Shown here piece after piece: positions 1 through 6,133 of a stretch of 7,102 nt of DNA. This DNA is from CAYLNH01 sp964384625 (GTDB taxonomy: Bacteria > Verrucomicrobiota > Lentisphaeria > JABSQK01). The stretch lies in contig CAYLNH010000332.1 of assembly GCA_964384625.1 (NCBI GenBank), positions 1-7,102 on the forward strand, in the 5' to 3' direction. Position 1 is the stretch's first letter. The number at the start of each line of letters is the position of its first letter. Both the position numbers and the translations under genes were made by a program. The notes beneath the pieces are model-generated. The model worked only from the letters and a program-made list of their open reading frames with translations. It ran no database searches and was not told where the DNA came from.

Positions 1-300
1 TATCACGCCTTCAGCGTGAGGAGTGGCGGCTACAGAATAGCTTGAAACGCTGTAGGTGGAGATTAGGGCCAGCTTACAGGTTCAAGAGCCCCGCAGGTGC
101 GTATCAAGGTAGCCGGGGGTGCAGCCCCCGGAAAGGGGAGAGTTAAATACCAGAGCCCCGTAGGAGTGAAGCAGTATCTATCTTCACGGTCAGAATTGGC
201 CCAATAATGCAACAATGAACATTGCCGGATCAGTAGTTTCAAGAAGCCTGGGGTTGGCGAAGCCTGCCCAAGGGATGAGTGGCAAGACTTCGAAAATGGC
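1..300. other. Hairpin-rich non-coding region downstream of the GH42 gene
   Basis: No believable gene is seen here. The stretch lies beyond the stop codon of the leftward GH42 gene and is dominated by short inverted repeats in its first 170 bases (annotated separately). Positions about 180-300 look like ordinary unstructured intergenic DNA. A minus-strand reading frame runs through the region and overlaps the end of the GH42 gene in another frame. Its product is rich in Pro, Gly and Cys, has no recognisable domain, and its sequence is dictated by the repeats, so it is judged spurious. No U-tract terminator follows the GH42 stop; the GC-rich hairpin at 113-131 could act as a 3' stem-loop but has no T-run after it on the minus strand. 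Confidence 0.6.
4..167. repeat. Array of four short GC-rich hairpins
   Basis: Four small palindromic units can be read directly: CACGC/GCGTG around CTTCA (4-18), an imperfect GCCCC-GCA-GGTGC (88-100), a perfect 7-bp stem CCGGGGG/CCCCCGG around TGCAG (113-131), and an eroded GCCCC-GTA-GGAGT (155-167). The second and fourth units share the word AGAGCCCCG(C/T)AGG at 85-97 and 152-164, a direct repeat 67 bases apart. A fifth inverted pair, CTACAG (30-35) and CTGTAG (50-55), has a 14-base loop. The layout resembles dispersed intergenic palindromic repeats I recall from other bacterial genomes, but family membership cannot be tested here. Confidence 0.55.
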
Positions 301-2181
301 TCAGGACCGCACAAAATCTCCAGGCGCGATCTTATGCCCACCAACCGTGACCGGTTCCTCCCCGTGGTTTAGATACCACAACTGGTCGTCGCCGACATCC
401 CGTACGATGCTCACCAGTTCGTTGTCGTTCGCGAGCCAGTCCAGTCCGGCCGCTGCCGCCGCCAGCGGCGCGATCGCCAACGGCAGATCGGCCGAGATGC
501 AGGCCATGTAGAAGGCCTTGCCCTTGCCGTAGCTGTTCTCGAACACCGCCGGCCGGTCCGTGCCCGCAAAGGTGCCGAGGACCTTCGCGCCGGCGGCGGT
601 CGCCGGTTCCGCCCAGTAGTCGATCGCGAACGCCCGGCCGTCATCCAGCAGGACCTCCTTGGCACCGTTCCACTGCACGTCCTCAAGCTGCACGCCAAGG
701 ACCTCCTGCAGCGGCAACCCCGGGGTCGGGTAGTAAACGCCGTGCTCATCCTTGTGAAAGCCCGGGGCGCAGGCGAAGAGCACGCCGCCGTCCGCGACGA
801 ACTGCCTCAGCACACCGGCCTGGTCTTCGCTGATCAACTCCAGCCCCGGTGCGATCAGCAGCTTGCGGTTGCCCCAGTCGCCGTCCGGTTGGATCACATC
901 CAGCATTACCGCATGCTGCTGGAACGGGCGGTACAGTCGCACCATCGCATCCAGGTGGTGGATCGGTTTGCGATCCTTGAACTCCCAGCGGGCCGCTTTG
1001 CGATGCTGCGCGCGGACGCAGTCGGCGCTGAAGAAGATGCCGGCTGCGGCCGGGGCGATGTGCTCCGGCAGATCCGGCACCTCCTTGATGCGGTCGAAGA
1101 ACGCCTTTGCCTGTTCGCGGCGTTTGGGGTAGGGCCGGCCGTCGTAGTCGCAGAAACTGCGGCAGCGATTCTCCGCGTTGCCCCGGTGCTGGCGCCAGTG
1201 CCAGAAGGTGATCGCCTTGGCGCCGCGCGCCCGCATTTCAGCCAGATACGCTGCGGAGTTGCCCTCGCATCCGGTTTCCAACACCAGGAACGGTTTCTGT
1301 AATGCCGAACGGCAAGTGTCGTGCGCCAATGCCGCGAAGGCTTCGGGGTAGGGGTGGCCGGCGGCGCCGAAGTATGCGTCCCAGCCGGCATAGTCCAATA
1401 CCTTGGCGTAGTCCATGTGGTCGATGGCGCGGTCGAACATGCCCGTAGAGTTGTGCGTGATGAACTGGCCCTCGGCAATGTGTTCGCGGAGCGCGTCGTA
1501 TTGCAGCTTGATGTATGCCGCCTGGCTGTCGTTGAAGAACCGCTGATAATCCAGTACATGCCCCGTGACGGAACGGAAATGCCGCGGCGTGCCGATCTCG
1601 CCCCAGTCGCTGAACTCCTGATTCCAGAAACGCGTGAACCATTTCTCATTGAGTTTTTCGACGCTTTCATACCGCTGCTTCAGCCAGGCGCGGAATTGCC
1701 AGTGACACTCCGGACAGTGGCATTCCGGCGGATTGTACTCCGGCCCCATCAACTCGTTGTCGATCTGCCAGCCGACCACGCAGTCGTGTTGTCCGTAGCG
1801 TTCGCCCAGCACGCGCGCGAGTTCTTCGGAGAAATGCCGGTAGATGGGGGAGTTGACACAGACCTCCCGGCGCGCGCCGTGGGTACAGCGCCTGCCGTCC
1901 CGTAACTCGATCATGATCTGCGGATATTGCTTTACCAGCCAGGCCGGCGGCGTCGCCGTCGGCGTGCACAGGATGATCTGCATCTCCAGCTTCGTCGCGA
2001 GTTCAAGGAACGCATCGAGCCAGTCGAAATCGTACTCGCCTTCGCGCGGTTCGATTGCAGTCCACGCAAAGTCCAGCATCCGGATCAGCGAGATGCCGGT
2101 GTCTTTCATCAGCAGCAGATCGCGTTCCCAGTCTTCGGGATCGACCAACTCGGGGTAGTATGATGTACCTGGTGTGAGCAT
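301..2181 (-). CDS. GH42 family beta-galactosidase-type glycoside hydrolase
   Basis: A 626-residue protein of glycoside hydrolase family 42, retaining enzymes that release terminal beta-galactose (some members prefer alpha-L-arabinopyranosides) from oligosaccharides. The N-terminal TIM barrel (about 1-370) starts with the typical SYYPE motif. The acid/base lies in WQIDNE (N142, E143). The best nucleophile candidate is E302 in FLVLETG. C108, C154, C156 and C159 match the zinc-binding cysteines of GH42. A trimerisation-type middle domain (about 376-575) and a short C-terminal beta domain follow. There is no signal peptide, so a cytoplasmic role is expected. The ATG at 2181 directly precedes the conserved barrel start and has only a weak Shine-Dalgarno-like GAGAA (2187-2191). 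The gene lies 206 bases downstream of the beta-helix gene. Oddities: a Trp and a His expected in the sugar site appear replaced by A310 and C340. Family assignment is firm; the substrate is not. Confidence 0.92.
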   Translation of the reverse strand: MLTPGTSYYPELVDPEDWERDLLLMKDTGISLIRMLDFAWTAIEPREGEYDFDWLDAFLELATKLEMQIILCTPTATPPAWLVKQYPQIMIELRDGRRCTHGARREVCVNSPIYRHFSEELARVLGERYGQHDCVVGWQIDNELMGPEYNPPECHCPECHWQFRAWLKQRYESVEKLNEKWFTRFWNQEFSDWGEIGTPRHFRSVTGHVLDYQRFFNDSQAAYIKLQYDALREHIAEGQFITHNSTGMFDRAIDHMDYAKVLDYAGWDAYFGAAGHPYPEAFAALAHDTCRSALQKPFLVLETGCEGNSAAYLAEMRARGAKAITFWHWRQHRGNAENRCRSFCDYDGRPYPKRREQAKAFFDRIKEVPDLPEHIAPAAAGIFFSADCVRAQHRKAARWEFKDRKPIHHLDAMVRLYRPFQQHAVMLDVIQPDGDWGNRKLLIAPGLELISEDQAGVLRQFVADGGVLFACAPGFHKDEHGVYYPTPGLPLQEVLGVQLEDVQWNGAKEVLLDDGRAFAIDYWAEPATAAGAKVLGTFAGTDRPAVFENSYGKGKAFYMACISADLPLAIAPLAAAAAGLDWLANDNELVSIVRDVGDDQLWYLNHGEEPVTVGGHKIAPGDFVRS

Positions 2182-2190
2182 GACTGTTCT

Positions 2191-2222
2191 CAGTGTTCAG
2201 TGTTCAGTGTTCAGTGTTCAGT
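2191..2222. repeat. Heptamer tandem repeat (CAGTGTT)4 plus a partial unit
   Basis: Four exact head-to-tail copies of CAGTGTT occupy 2191-2218, followed by a partial CAGT (2219-2222). A degenerate relative (TGTTCT) precedes them at 2185-2190. On the coding strand of GH42 this reads as AACACTG units ending about ten bases before the ATG, and the degenerate last unit supplies the only Shine-Dalgarno-like purines. Seven is not a multiple of three, but the array is outside the coding sequence, so copy-number change would alter leader length rather than reading frame. Confidence 0.9.
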
Positions 2223-2226
2223 TACC

Positions 2227-2294
2227 GCGAAGCAGGTGCGAAGCACCAGACAATGCCGGGGACCAATAGCGAGCCCCCGAGTGCCGAGCTTCGC
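2227..2294. repeat. Cloverleaf-like nested inverted repeats
   Basis: An outer 7-bp pair, GCGAAGC (2227-2233) and GCTTCGC (2288-2294), encloses a perfect 5-bp hairpin GGTGC-GAA-GCACC (2235-2247) and a second pair CGGGG (2257-2261) with CCCCG (2275-2279). Together they could fold as a three-way junction in RNA or as a cruciform in DNA. It lies in the transcribed gap between two enzyme genes. It lacks tRNA features such as an anticodon arm, T-arm or CCA end. Function is unknown: an intergenic processing or stabilising structure, or a small repeat element, are both possible. Confidence 0.5.
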
Positions 2295-2387
2295 TTGGAT
2301 TCTGAGCGCGGAGCGCGGAAGGGGCGGCTCGCTTCCTGGCGGGGTCTGGGGCAGAGCCCAGGTTTCGACATCGCCACACTCGGCCGT

Positions 2388-4757
2388 TCAGTAGCTCGTG
2401 TACAGCACCGGGCCGCGCTTGTGTTTGAGTTGCTTCGCATTCAGGATCTTGGTTTCGCCGTCTTTCGTCTCCTTCACATGGATCCAGTAGTTGCGGTAGT
2501 TCCAGGCATACGTGAAGGAGGTCCTGGCGTTCTCGTTCAGCATGCAGATGTTGGTGCGTGGCACGTTGCGCAAGGGGTAGAACATGGCGCCCAGCAGCTC
2601 CGTCGTGCCGTTGACCGTCTTGATGCAGATCATATCGCCCTCGGTCTTGTAGCCCAGGATCCATAGTGTGCCGCCGTGGTTCTCGATCAACGGTTCCTTG
2701 CCGAACTCAATGTTCAACTGCCGCGCCCAGACCTTTTGCGGATGCTTGATCTTCATTTTCGGCCCGATCGTGTCTTCGAGGAATAGATCTCCGGTCCCGG
2801 CTTCGGTGTTGTGGTAGTGATGCATGTCGCAATGCCGGAATGTCAACGTCTGTTTTGACGCATGCTCGATCGTGCCGTCGAGTCGCATGTGTTCGACGAT
2901 CGTGCCGTTCGGATGCCCGCCCTCAAAACGCAGCAACGGCTTGTCTTTCGGGCCGGAGAGTGACGACTGAAAGCCGATGATCTTGCGGACGTTGCCGCGA
3001 ATGATGATGGTCTTGCCGGTGCGATAGCCGCCGTTCGGTAAATAGACAATCTCCTTGCCGGAGTCGATCGCCTTCTGAATGGCGTCGCCGTTGTCAGGCG
3101 TGCCCTTAACGTAATAGACGCCGCTCAGACCGTCCGCCTTTTCAGCATCCATCGCCGGGTAAAGATGAGCTTTCGGCACGACCTGTTTCTTGCCGTCCGG
3201 ACCGGTCCACGACAGAACCAGACGGGCGTCGTGACCATGTTCATAATATTCGACGCAGATTGGATATCGTTTACCGGCTTCGAGTTCGATGGCGCCGTTT
3301 GGCTGGCGCTTTTTGCGGCTCCAGATGTCGATGATTTTCTGCTCATTCACGTGCACGCGGCCGCCGTCGTCGGCCTGCAGATTGAAGGTCCATTTGCCCT
3401 TGGCAGGGACAGTGATCGCCCCCGTCCAACGGGTGGAAAACCAGTCCTTGGGCATGGCTTTGGCCGGACTGCCGCCGCGCCAGTGAAAATCCAGTTGTGC
3501 ATCGGTTCGTTTCAGTTTGACGATACCGGTGAATTCCATAAAGTCCCCCTTTGTCCGGCCGCCGTGGTCGAGCGGACTGGTCCACTTGCTGAAGTCGCTG
3601 GTGTAGTACTCCGGCGTTTCTTTGATCGGCAGATTCAGCGTTGACTTCGGCGGGCCGAACAAGCTGACGGCACTGTGGGAGAGGTATTCGTCAATCAGGA
3701 CCTCCTCCGGTCCGCCCATGATCTTCTTCTTGTTGCCCGTCTGGTTGTCGACGACCACCGGGTAGCCTTTGGACTTGACGTTGCGCAGGACCAGCTTGCA
3801 TTTGTTCTTGATCGCCGGACCTTTGGCGTCGACGCCGATGAACTCGGAATCGATCAGGACGAACTGGCCGCGATCCCCCGGCGTCGTGTCGATCACCGGC
3901 ACACTGTTTTCACTCTTCAGACCGCGGATACTCATCACCTGCTGCTTGCTGAGAATGCCGCACTTGTTCTGGTTGCGCAGCGTCAGGTACTCGAACGTCA
4001 TGCTGTACTGGTAATGCCCCGTGCGAATGCCGTAGTCGAACCCTTCGATGCTTACCCGTTTGCACAGCGCCGGCCCCGGCCACCAGCGTTCCAGGCGCAG
4101 GCCGCAGAAGCCCTGGCCGTCTTCGCTGCGGATCACCACGTCCTCGACGGTGCCGCGGTTGTTCGCCACATAGTCGAAACCGACCGCCCCAGGATTGCCT
4201 CTACCGGTGCTGATCGTCAGGTTGATCAGCGAATGGCGAAAGGCGCGGTTGCCCCCGCCGGCCAGACCTTTGCCGCGTTTGTTGCTCTCCGAGCCGGAGG
4301 CGATGACGTACTTCGGCTTCTTCGGATTGTTGTAGCCGGGACAGTTGTCTTTCAAACGGATGACGGAGCCGTCGCGGCTTTCGCCCACCAGCAGCATGCC
4401 GGCGCGCCAGCCGCCGCTCCAGCCGCCGTCGTCAACCTTGCTCTCCAACACGTCCGTCACCAGATAAGTGCCCTTGGGAAAATATACAAACGCCGGGCTC
4501 GCGTACCGGCTGGTCTTGTCGATGCCGCGCTTGATCGCCGCACGGATCGCCTGCGTGTCGTCCGTCGCGCCGTCGCCTTTCGCGCCGAAATCGGTCTTCA
4601 CGTTGACGATGCCCGCGTCCTTCGGAAAGACGTAATGGTACCCGCCTGTCGGCGTCGCGGCCTTGTCTTGGCCGAAGGAATACAGTGCCGCAATAAGCAT
4701 GGCGGCGATGCCCGGAAACACACTGAAGGGATGGCTTGATCTGCGTTGAGGTCTCAT
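2388..4757 (-). CDS. Exported two-part beta-helix (Pectate_lyase_3-like) protein with central PA14 domain
   Basis: A 789-residue secreted protein, probably acting on an extracellular polysaccharide. The first ~30 residues form a signal peptide: basic MRPQRR, then a hydrophobic stretch (about 11-28). Residues ~48-370 begin with the Pectate_lyase_3 signature VNVKTDFGAKGDGATDDTQA and YFPKGTY and continue as beta-helix-like coils. Residues ~405-535 form a PA14-type domain (DWFSTRWTGAITVPAKGKWTF, DDGGRVHVN, LSWTGPDG), usually carbohydrate binding. From ~553 a second beta-helix start appears (GDAIQKAIDSGKEIVYLPNGGYRTG) and runs to the end. Start: an in-frame ATG exists at 4799, but the one at 4757 has AAGGAG six bases upstream and opens the signal peptide. 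The gene follows the LacI gene after 61 bases. Family members include rhamnogalacturonan- and pectin-active enzymes and GH55-type glucanases, so the reaction cannot be named and no catalytic residue is assigned. Confidence 0.82.
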   Translation of the reverse strand: MRPQRRSSHPFSVFPGIAAMLIAALYSFGQDKAATPTGGYHYVFPKDAGIVNVKTDFGAKGDGATDDTQAIRAAIKRGIDKTSRYASPAFVYFPKGTYLVTDVLESKVDDGGWSGGWRAGMLLVGESRDGSVIRLKDNCPGYNNPKKPKYVIASGSESNKRGKGLAGGGNRAFRHSLINLTISTGRGNPGAVGFDYVANNRGTVEDVVIRSEDGQGFCGLRLERWWPGPALCKRVSIEGFDYGIRTGHYQYSMTFEYLTLRNQNKCGILSKQQVMSIRGLKSENSVPVIDTTPGDRGQFVLIDSEFIGVDAKGPAIKNKCKLVLRNVKSKGYPVVVDNQTGNKKKIMGGPEEVLIDEYLSHSAVSLFGPPKSTLNLPIKETPEYYTSDFSKWTSPLDHGGRTKGDFMEFTGIVKLKRTDAQLDFHWRGGSPAKAMPKDWFSTRWTGAITVPAKGKWTFNLQADDGGRVHVNEQKIIDIWSRKKRQPNGAIELEAGKRYPICVEYYEHGHDARLVLSWTGPDGKKQVVPKAHLYPAMDAEKADGLSGVYYVKGTPDNGDAIQKAIDSGKEIVYLPNGGYRTGKTIIIRGNVRKIIGFQSSLSGPKDKPLLRFEGGHPNGTIVEHMRLDGTIEHASKQTLTFRHCDMHHYHNTEAGTGDLFLEDTIGPKMKIKHPQKVWARQLNIEFGKEPLIENHGGTLWILGYKTEGDMICIKTVNGTTELLGAMFYPLRNVPRTNICMLNENARTSFTYAWNYRNYWIHVKETKDGETKILNAKQLKHKRGPVLYTSY

Positions 4758-4763
4758 GGGTTT

Positions 4764-4769
4764 CTCCTT
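4764..4769 (-). promoter_or_regulatory. Shine-Dalgarno AAGGAG of the beta-helix/PA14 gene
   Basis: On the minus strand AAGGAG is followed by six bases and ATG at 4757. This fixes the start 14 codons inside the longest possible frame and makes the signal peptide begin at the very N-terminus. It is the strongest ribosome binding site in the window. Confidence 0.85.
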
Positions 4770-4785
4770 CGATATTCCAAATTTC

Positions 4786-4803
4786 CGGCATGCCAACATG
4801 CCG
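4786..4803. repeat. Perfect 7-bp inverted repeat between LacI and beta-helix genes
   Basis: CGGCATG (4786-4792) and CATGCCG (4797-4803) are separated by CCAA. The stem lies within the 61-base gap, 15 bases past the LacI stop on the minus strand and about 17 bases before the Shine-Dalgarno of the next gene. No T-run follows it, so it is a poor intrinsic terminator. It could be an intercistronic mRNA structure or a binding site for a dimeric regulator. Nearby, TGAATCA is repeated directly at 4805-4811 and 4815-4821. Confidence 0.5.
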
Positions 4804-4818
4804 TTGAATCATTGTGAA

Positions 4819-5841
4819 TCAGAAATGAATGTCGTTCGCCGTTCCGGCGCCGTCGCCGACGGACCACTGTGTGTACGCGATGGTTCGGGAACGGCGGCGT
4901 CGGCCGGGCCGTTTGATGCGTTCCAGCAGCATGTCCACCAGCGCTCGGCCGCACTCCGCGTAGGGGTATACCAGTTTCGTTACCGGCACCGGCGAAAAGT
5001 CGTCGGCGTAGCCGACGGTGCCGAGCAGGAGGTCTTGCGGGGTGTGCAGCCCCAACGCGGGAAGCACGGCGATCAGGAACAACTGGACCTCGCCGCCGCT
5101 ATACGTTAAGACCACGTCCGGGCGGTCGCCACGATCCAACCACTGCAGAAACTCGCGGGCCAACTCGCCGCGCGTCTGGCCCGAGCCCAACAGCAACGTG
5201 TCCGGTTCCAGGCCGGCCGCCTGCATCGCCGCCAGATAGCCCGCATGACGATCCACTTTGCTGTAGTGCTGCGTGGCCGTGCCGAACGATTCGTCGACGT
5301 ACGCAATCCGCCGGTGGCCGCGCTCGAGAAAATGCGCCGTCAAGCGCTGCAGCGCGTCGAAGTCGTCCAGATACACTGCGTCGAACGTCCGTTTCGTATT
5401 CAGCCAGACCGATGGAATCTGATGCTGCTCAATTAACTTCGCCATCTGCGGCGGGGCGTTTGTTTGGAAGTTCACCAGCAACCCGTCGGCCATCACCTCC
5501 CGCAACACTCTCGGAACGAAATCCGGGTCGGTCATACGGCTGTCGTACTGGGCCACGGATAATTGCAGATTGGCTGCTTCCAGCGCCGCTTCAATGCTGT
5601 TCAACAGGTCAACCGGTAAGTTGCTGCGGGCGCCCACGGCGTCATGAATCAGTGCGACGGTGTTGAAGCGCCCGCGCGACATGGCACGCGCGGCGGAGTT
5701 CGGCCGGTAGCCCAACTCATGCGCCAGCGCCAGCACGCGTTCCCGGGTCGCGGCGGCAATCTCCCGCGGCCGGTTAAAGCACAGCGACACGGCCTGCTGG
5801 CTCAGTCCCAGGCGTTGGGCAAGTTCTTTTTGAGTCACCAT
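4819..5841 (-). CDS. LacI-family transcriptional repressor
   Basis: A 340-residue DNA-binding repressor of the LacI/GalR family, of usual family length. The N-terminal helix-turn-helix (about 3-23, TQKELAQRLGLSQQAVSLCFN) is followed by the hinge helix NSAARAMSRGR (48-58), with Met54 where most members have the minor-groove Leu. Residues ~61-335 form the periplasmic-binding-protein-like sensor and dimerisation domain. R198 (DRHAGY) matches the conserved sugar-contacting Arg, but the usual Asn-Asp pair is replaced by S248-G249, and the GYDD motif reads GYADD with A279 first. The ATG at 5841 begins directly with the helix-turn-helix and has AAGG eight bases upstream. It lies upstream of two carbohydrate-active enzyme genes on the same strand, the usual context for a local sugar-responsive repressor. 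A palindromic operator candidate (5851-5864) just before the start suggests autoregulation. The effector sugar is not predictable. Confidence 0.93.
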   Translation of the reverse strand: MVTQKELAQRLGLSQQAVSLCFNRPREIAAATRERVLALAHELGYRPNSAARAMSRGRFNTVALIHDAVGARSNLPVDLLNSIEAALEAANLQLSVAQYDSRMTDPDFVPRVLREVMADGLLVNFQTNAPPQMAKLIEQHQIPSVWLNTKRTFDAVYLDDFDALQRLTAHFLERGHRRIAYVDESFGTATQHYSKVDRHAGYLAAMQAAGLEPDTLLLGSGQTRGELAREFLQWLDRGDRPDVVLTYSGGEVQLFLIAVLPALGLHTPQDLLLGTVGYADDFSPVPVTKLVYPYAECGRALVDMLLERIKRPGRRRRSRTIAYTQWSVGDGAGTANDIHF

Positions 5842-5850
5842 AACAGAAGC

Positions 5851-5864
5851 CTTGTGCGTACAAG
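5851..5864. promoter_or_regulatory. Candidate LacI-family operator CTTGTgCGtACAAG
   Basis: This 14-bp palindrome has perfect 5-bp arms (CTTGT/ACAAG) and a symmetric central CG, mismatched only at the two bases flanking the CG. LacI/GalR-family operators are typically 14-16 bp palindromes with a central CpG into which the hinge helices insert. It ends ten bases from the LacI ATG and overlaps the AAGG of its ribosome binding site, so binding would be expected to block expression of the repressor gene itself. No second copy was noticed ahead of the enzyme genes. Confidence 0.55.
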
Positions 5865-5867
5865 AAC

Positions 5868-5873
5868 ATTAGA
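5868..5873 (-). promoter_or_regulatory. Possible -10 element of the LacI gene promoter
   Basis: On the minus strand TCTAAT matches five of six bases of the sigma-70 -10 consensus. Transcription would start a few bases further on, inside the candidate operator, the expected arrangement for repression. No good -35 hexamer is found at the right spacing, so this is tentative. Confidence 0.3.
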
Positions 5874-5984
5874 AGCCGCCGGCGTCGACAAGTTCCGCCT
5901 CACAACAAAAAAATGCAATCGGGTGCAAATGCAATCCCGCGGACGAAATTCTGTCTGGTCGCGGCCAACCCGCGAAGAGCAGGT

Positions 5985-6012
5985 CGTCCCGACTTCACAG
6001 GGAGTCGGGGCG
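5985..6012. repeat. Strong hairpin (10-bp stem, 8-base loop)
   Basis: The arms CGTCCCGACT (5985-5994) and AGTCGGGGCG (6003-6012) pair over ten positions with one T-G wobble, around the loop TCACAGGG. A wider pair, GGTCG (5982-5986) with CGACC (6018-6022), offers an alternative base. It lies about 130 bases past the LRV stop on the minus strand and has no T-run, so it is not a canonical terminator. It may be a 3' structure of the LRV transcript or a small palindromic repeat. Confidence 0.5.
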
Positions 6013-6112
6013 CGACGCGACCTCCCGACGGAGCCAATCTCCAACCCGTCCACATTGCCGGGATTCCCCCGTGCCCCGCAACCTGTCAGGGCTTTCCATC
6101 TGGATTGAATGA

Positions 6113-6133
6113 ATTGGACAGATTGGGCAGATC
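6113..6133. repeat. Degenerate nonamer tandem repeat next to the LRV stop codon
   Basis: ATTGGACAG (6113-6121) is followed directly by ATTGGGCAG (6122-6130) and the beginning of a third, diverged unit (ATCGG...). The array sits just downstream of the LRV stop codon. It is short, and only the two near-identical units are certain. Confidence 0.5.

Larger units (their letters stand above)
2182..2387. other. Structured intergenic region between beta-helix and GH42 genes
   Basis: This 206-base gap separates the stop of the beta-helix gene (2388) from the GH42 start (2181). It contains a heptamer tandem repeat against the GH42 start, a cloverleaf-like set of nested inverted repeats (2227-2294), a tandem GAGCGCG pair (2304-2317) and a small stem CTGGG/CCCAG (2346-2350 and 2357-2361). 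No convincing gene is present. No clear minus-strand promoter for GH42 was recognised, so the gene may be transcribed by read-through or from an atypical promoter. Confidence 0.6.

Noticed and set aside
78..94. T-arm-like GGTTCAAGAGCCCC suggesting a tRNA
   Set aside because: No acceptor stem, D-arm or anticodon arm can be built around it.
63..344. Minus-strand frame of 93 codons overlapping the end of the GH42 gene
   Set aside because: It overlaps a secure gene in another frame, lies on the hairpin repeats, has repeat-driven composition and shows no domain.
742..1905. Plus-strand frames of 186 and 194 codons, and a minus-strand frame of 254 codons
   Set aside because: All are shadows of the GH42 gene in other frames, without conserved motifs.
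3675..4739. Plus-strand open frame of 354 codons
   Set aside because: It is entirely antisense to the well-supported beta-helix/PA14 gene. Its length is a by-product of high GC, and its His/Arg/Asp/Ala-rich product has no recognisable motif.
4758..4799. Fourteen-codon N-terminal extension of the beta-helix protein (ATG at 4799)
   Set aside because: The internal ATG at 4757 has a strong AAGGAG at ideal spacing and puts the signal peptide at the N-terminus; the upstream ATG lies within the inverted repeat and has no comparable site.
5907..5939. Possible intrinsic terminator on the minus strand (CGGG/CCCG stem, then T7)
   Set aside because: The stem is short and interrupted, and the T-run begins six bases after it, so it is not canonical. 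The A/T tract could equally be part of the LacI promoter region.
5835..6053. Minus-strand frame of 72 codons upstream of the LacI gene
   Set aside because: It overlaps the LacI start and the promoter/operator region, with no ribosome binding site and no domain.
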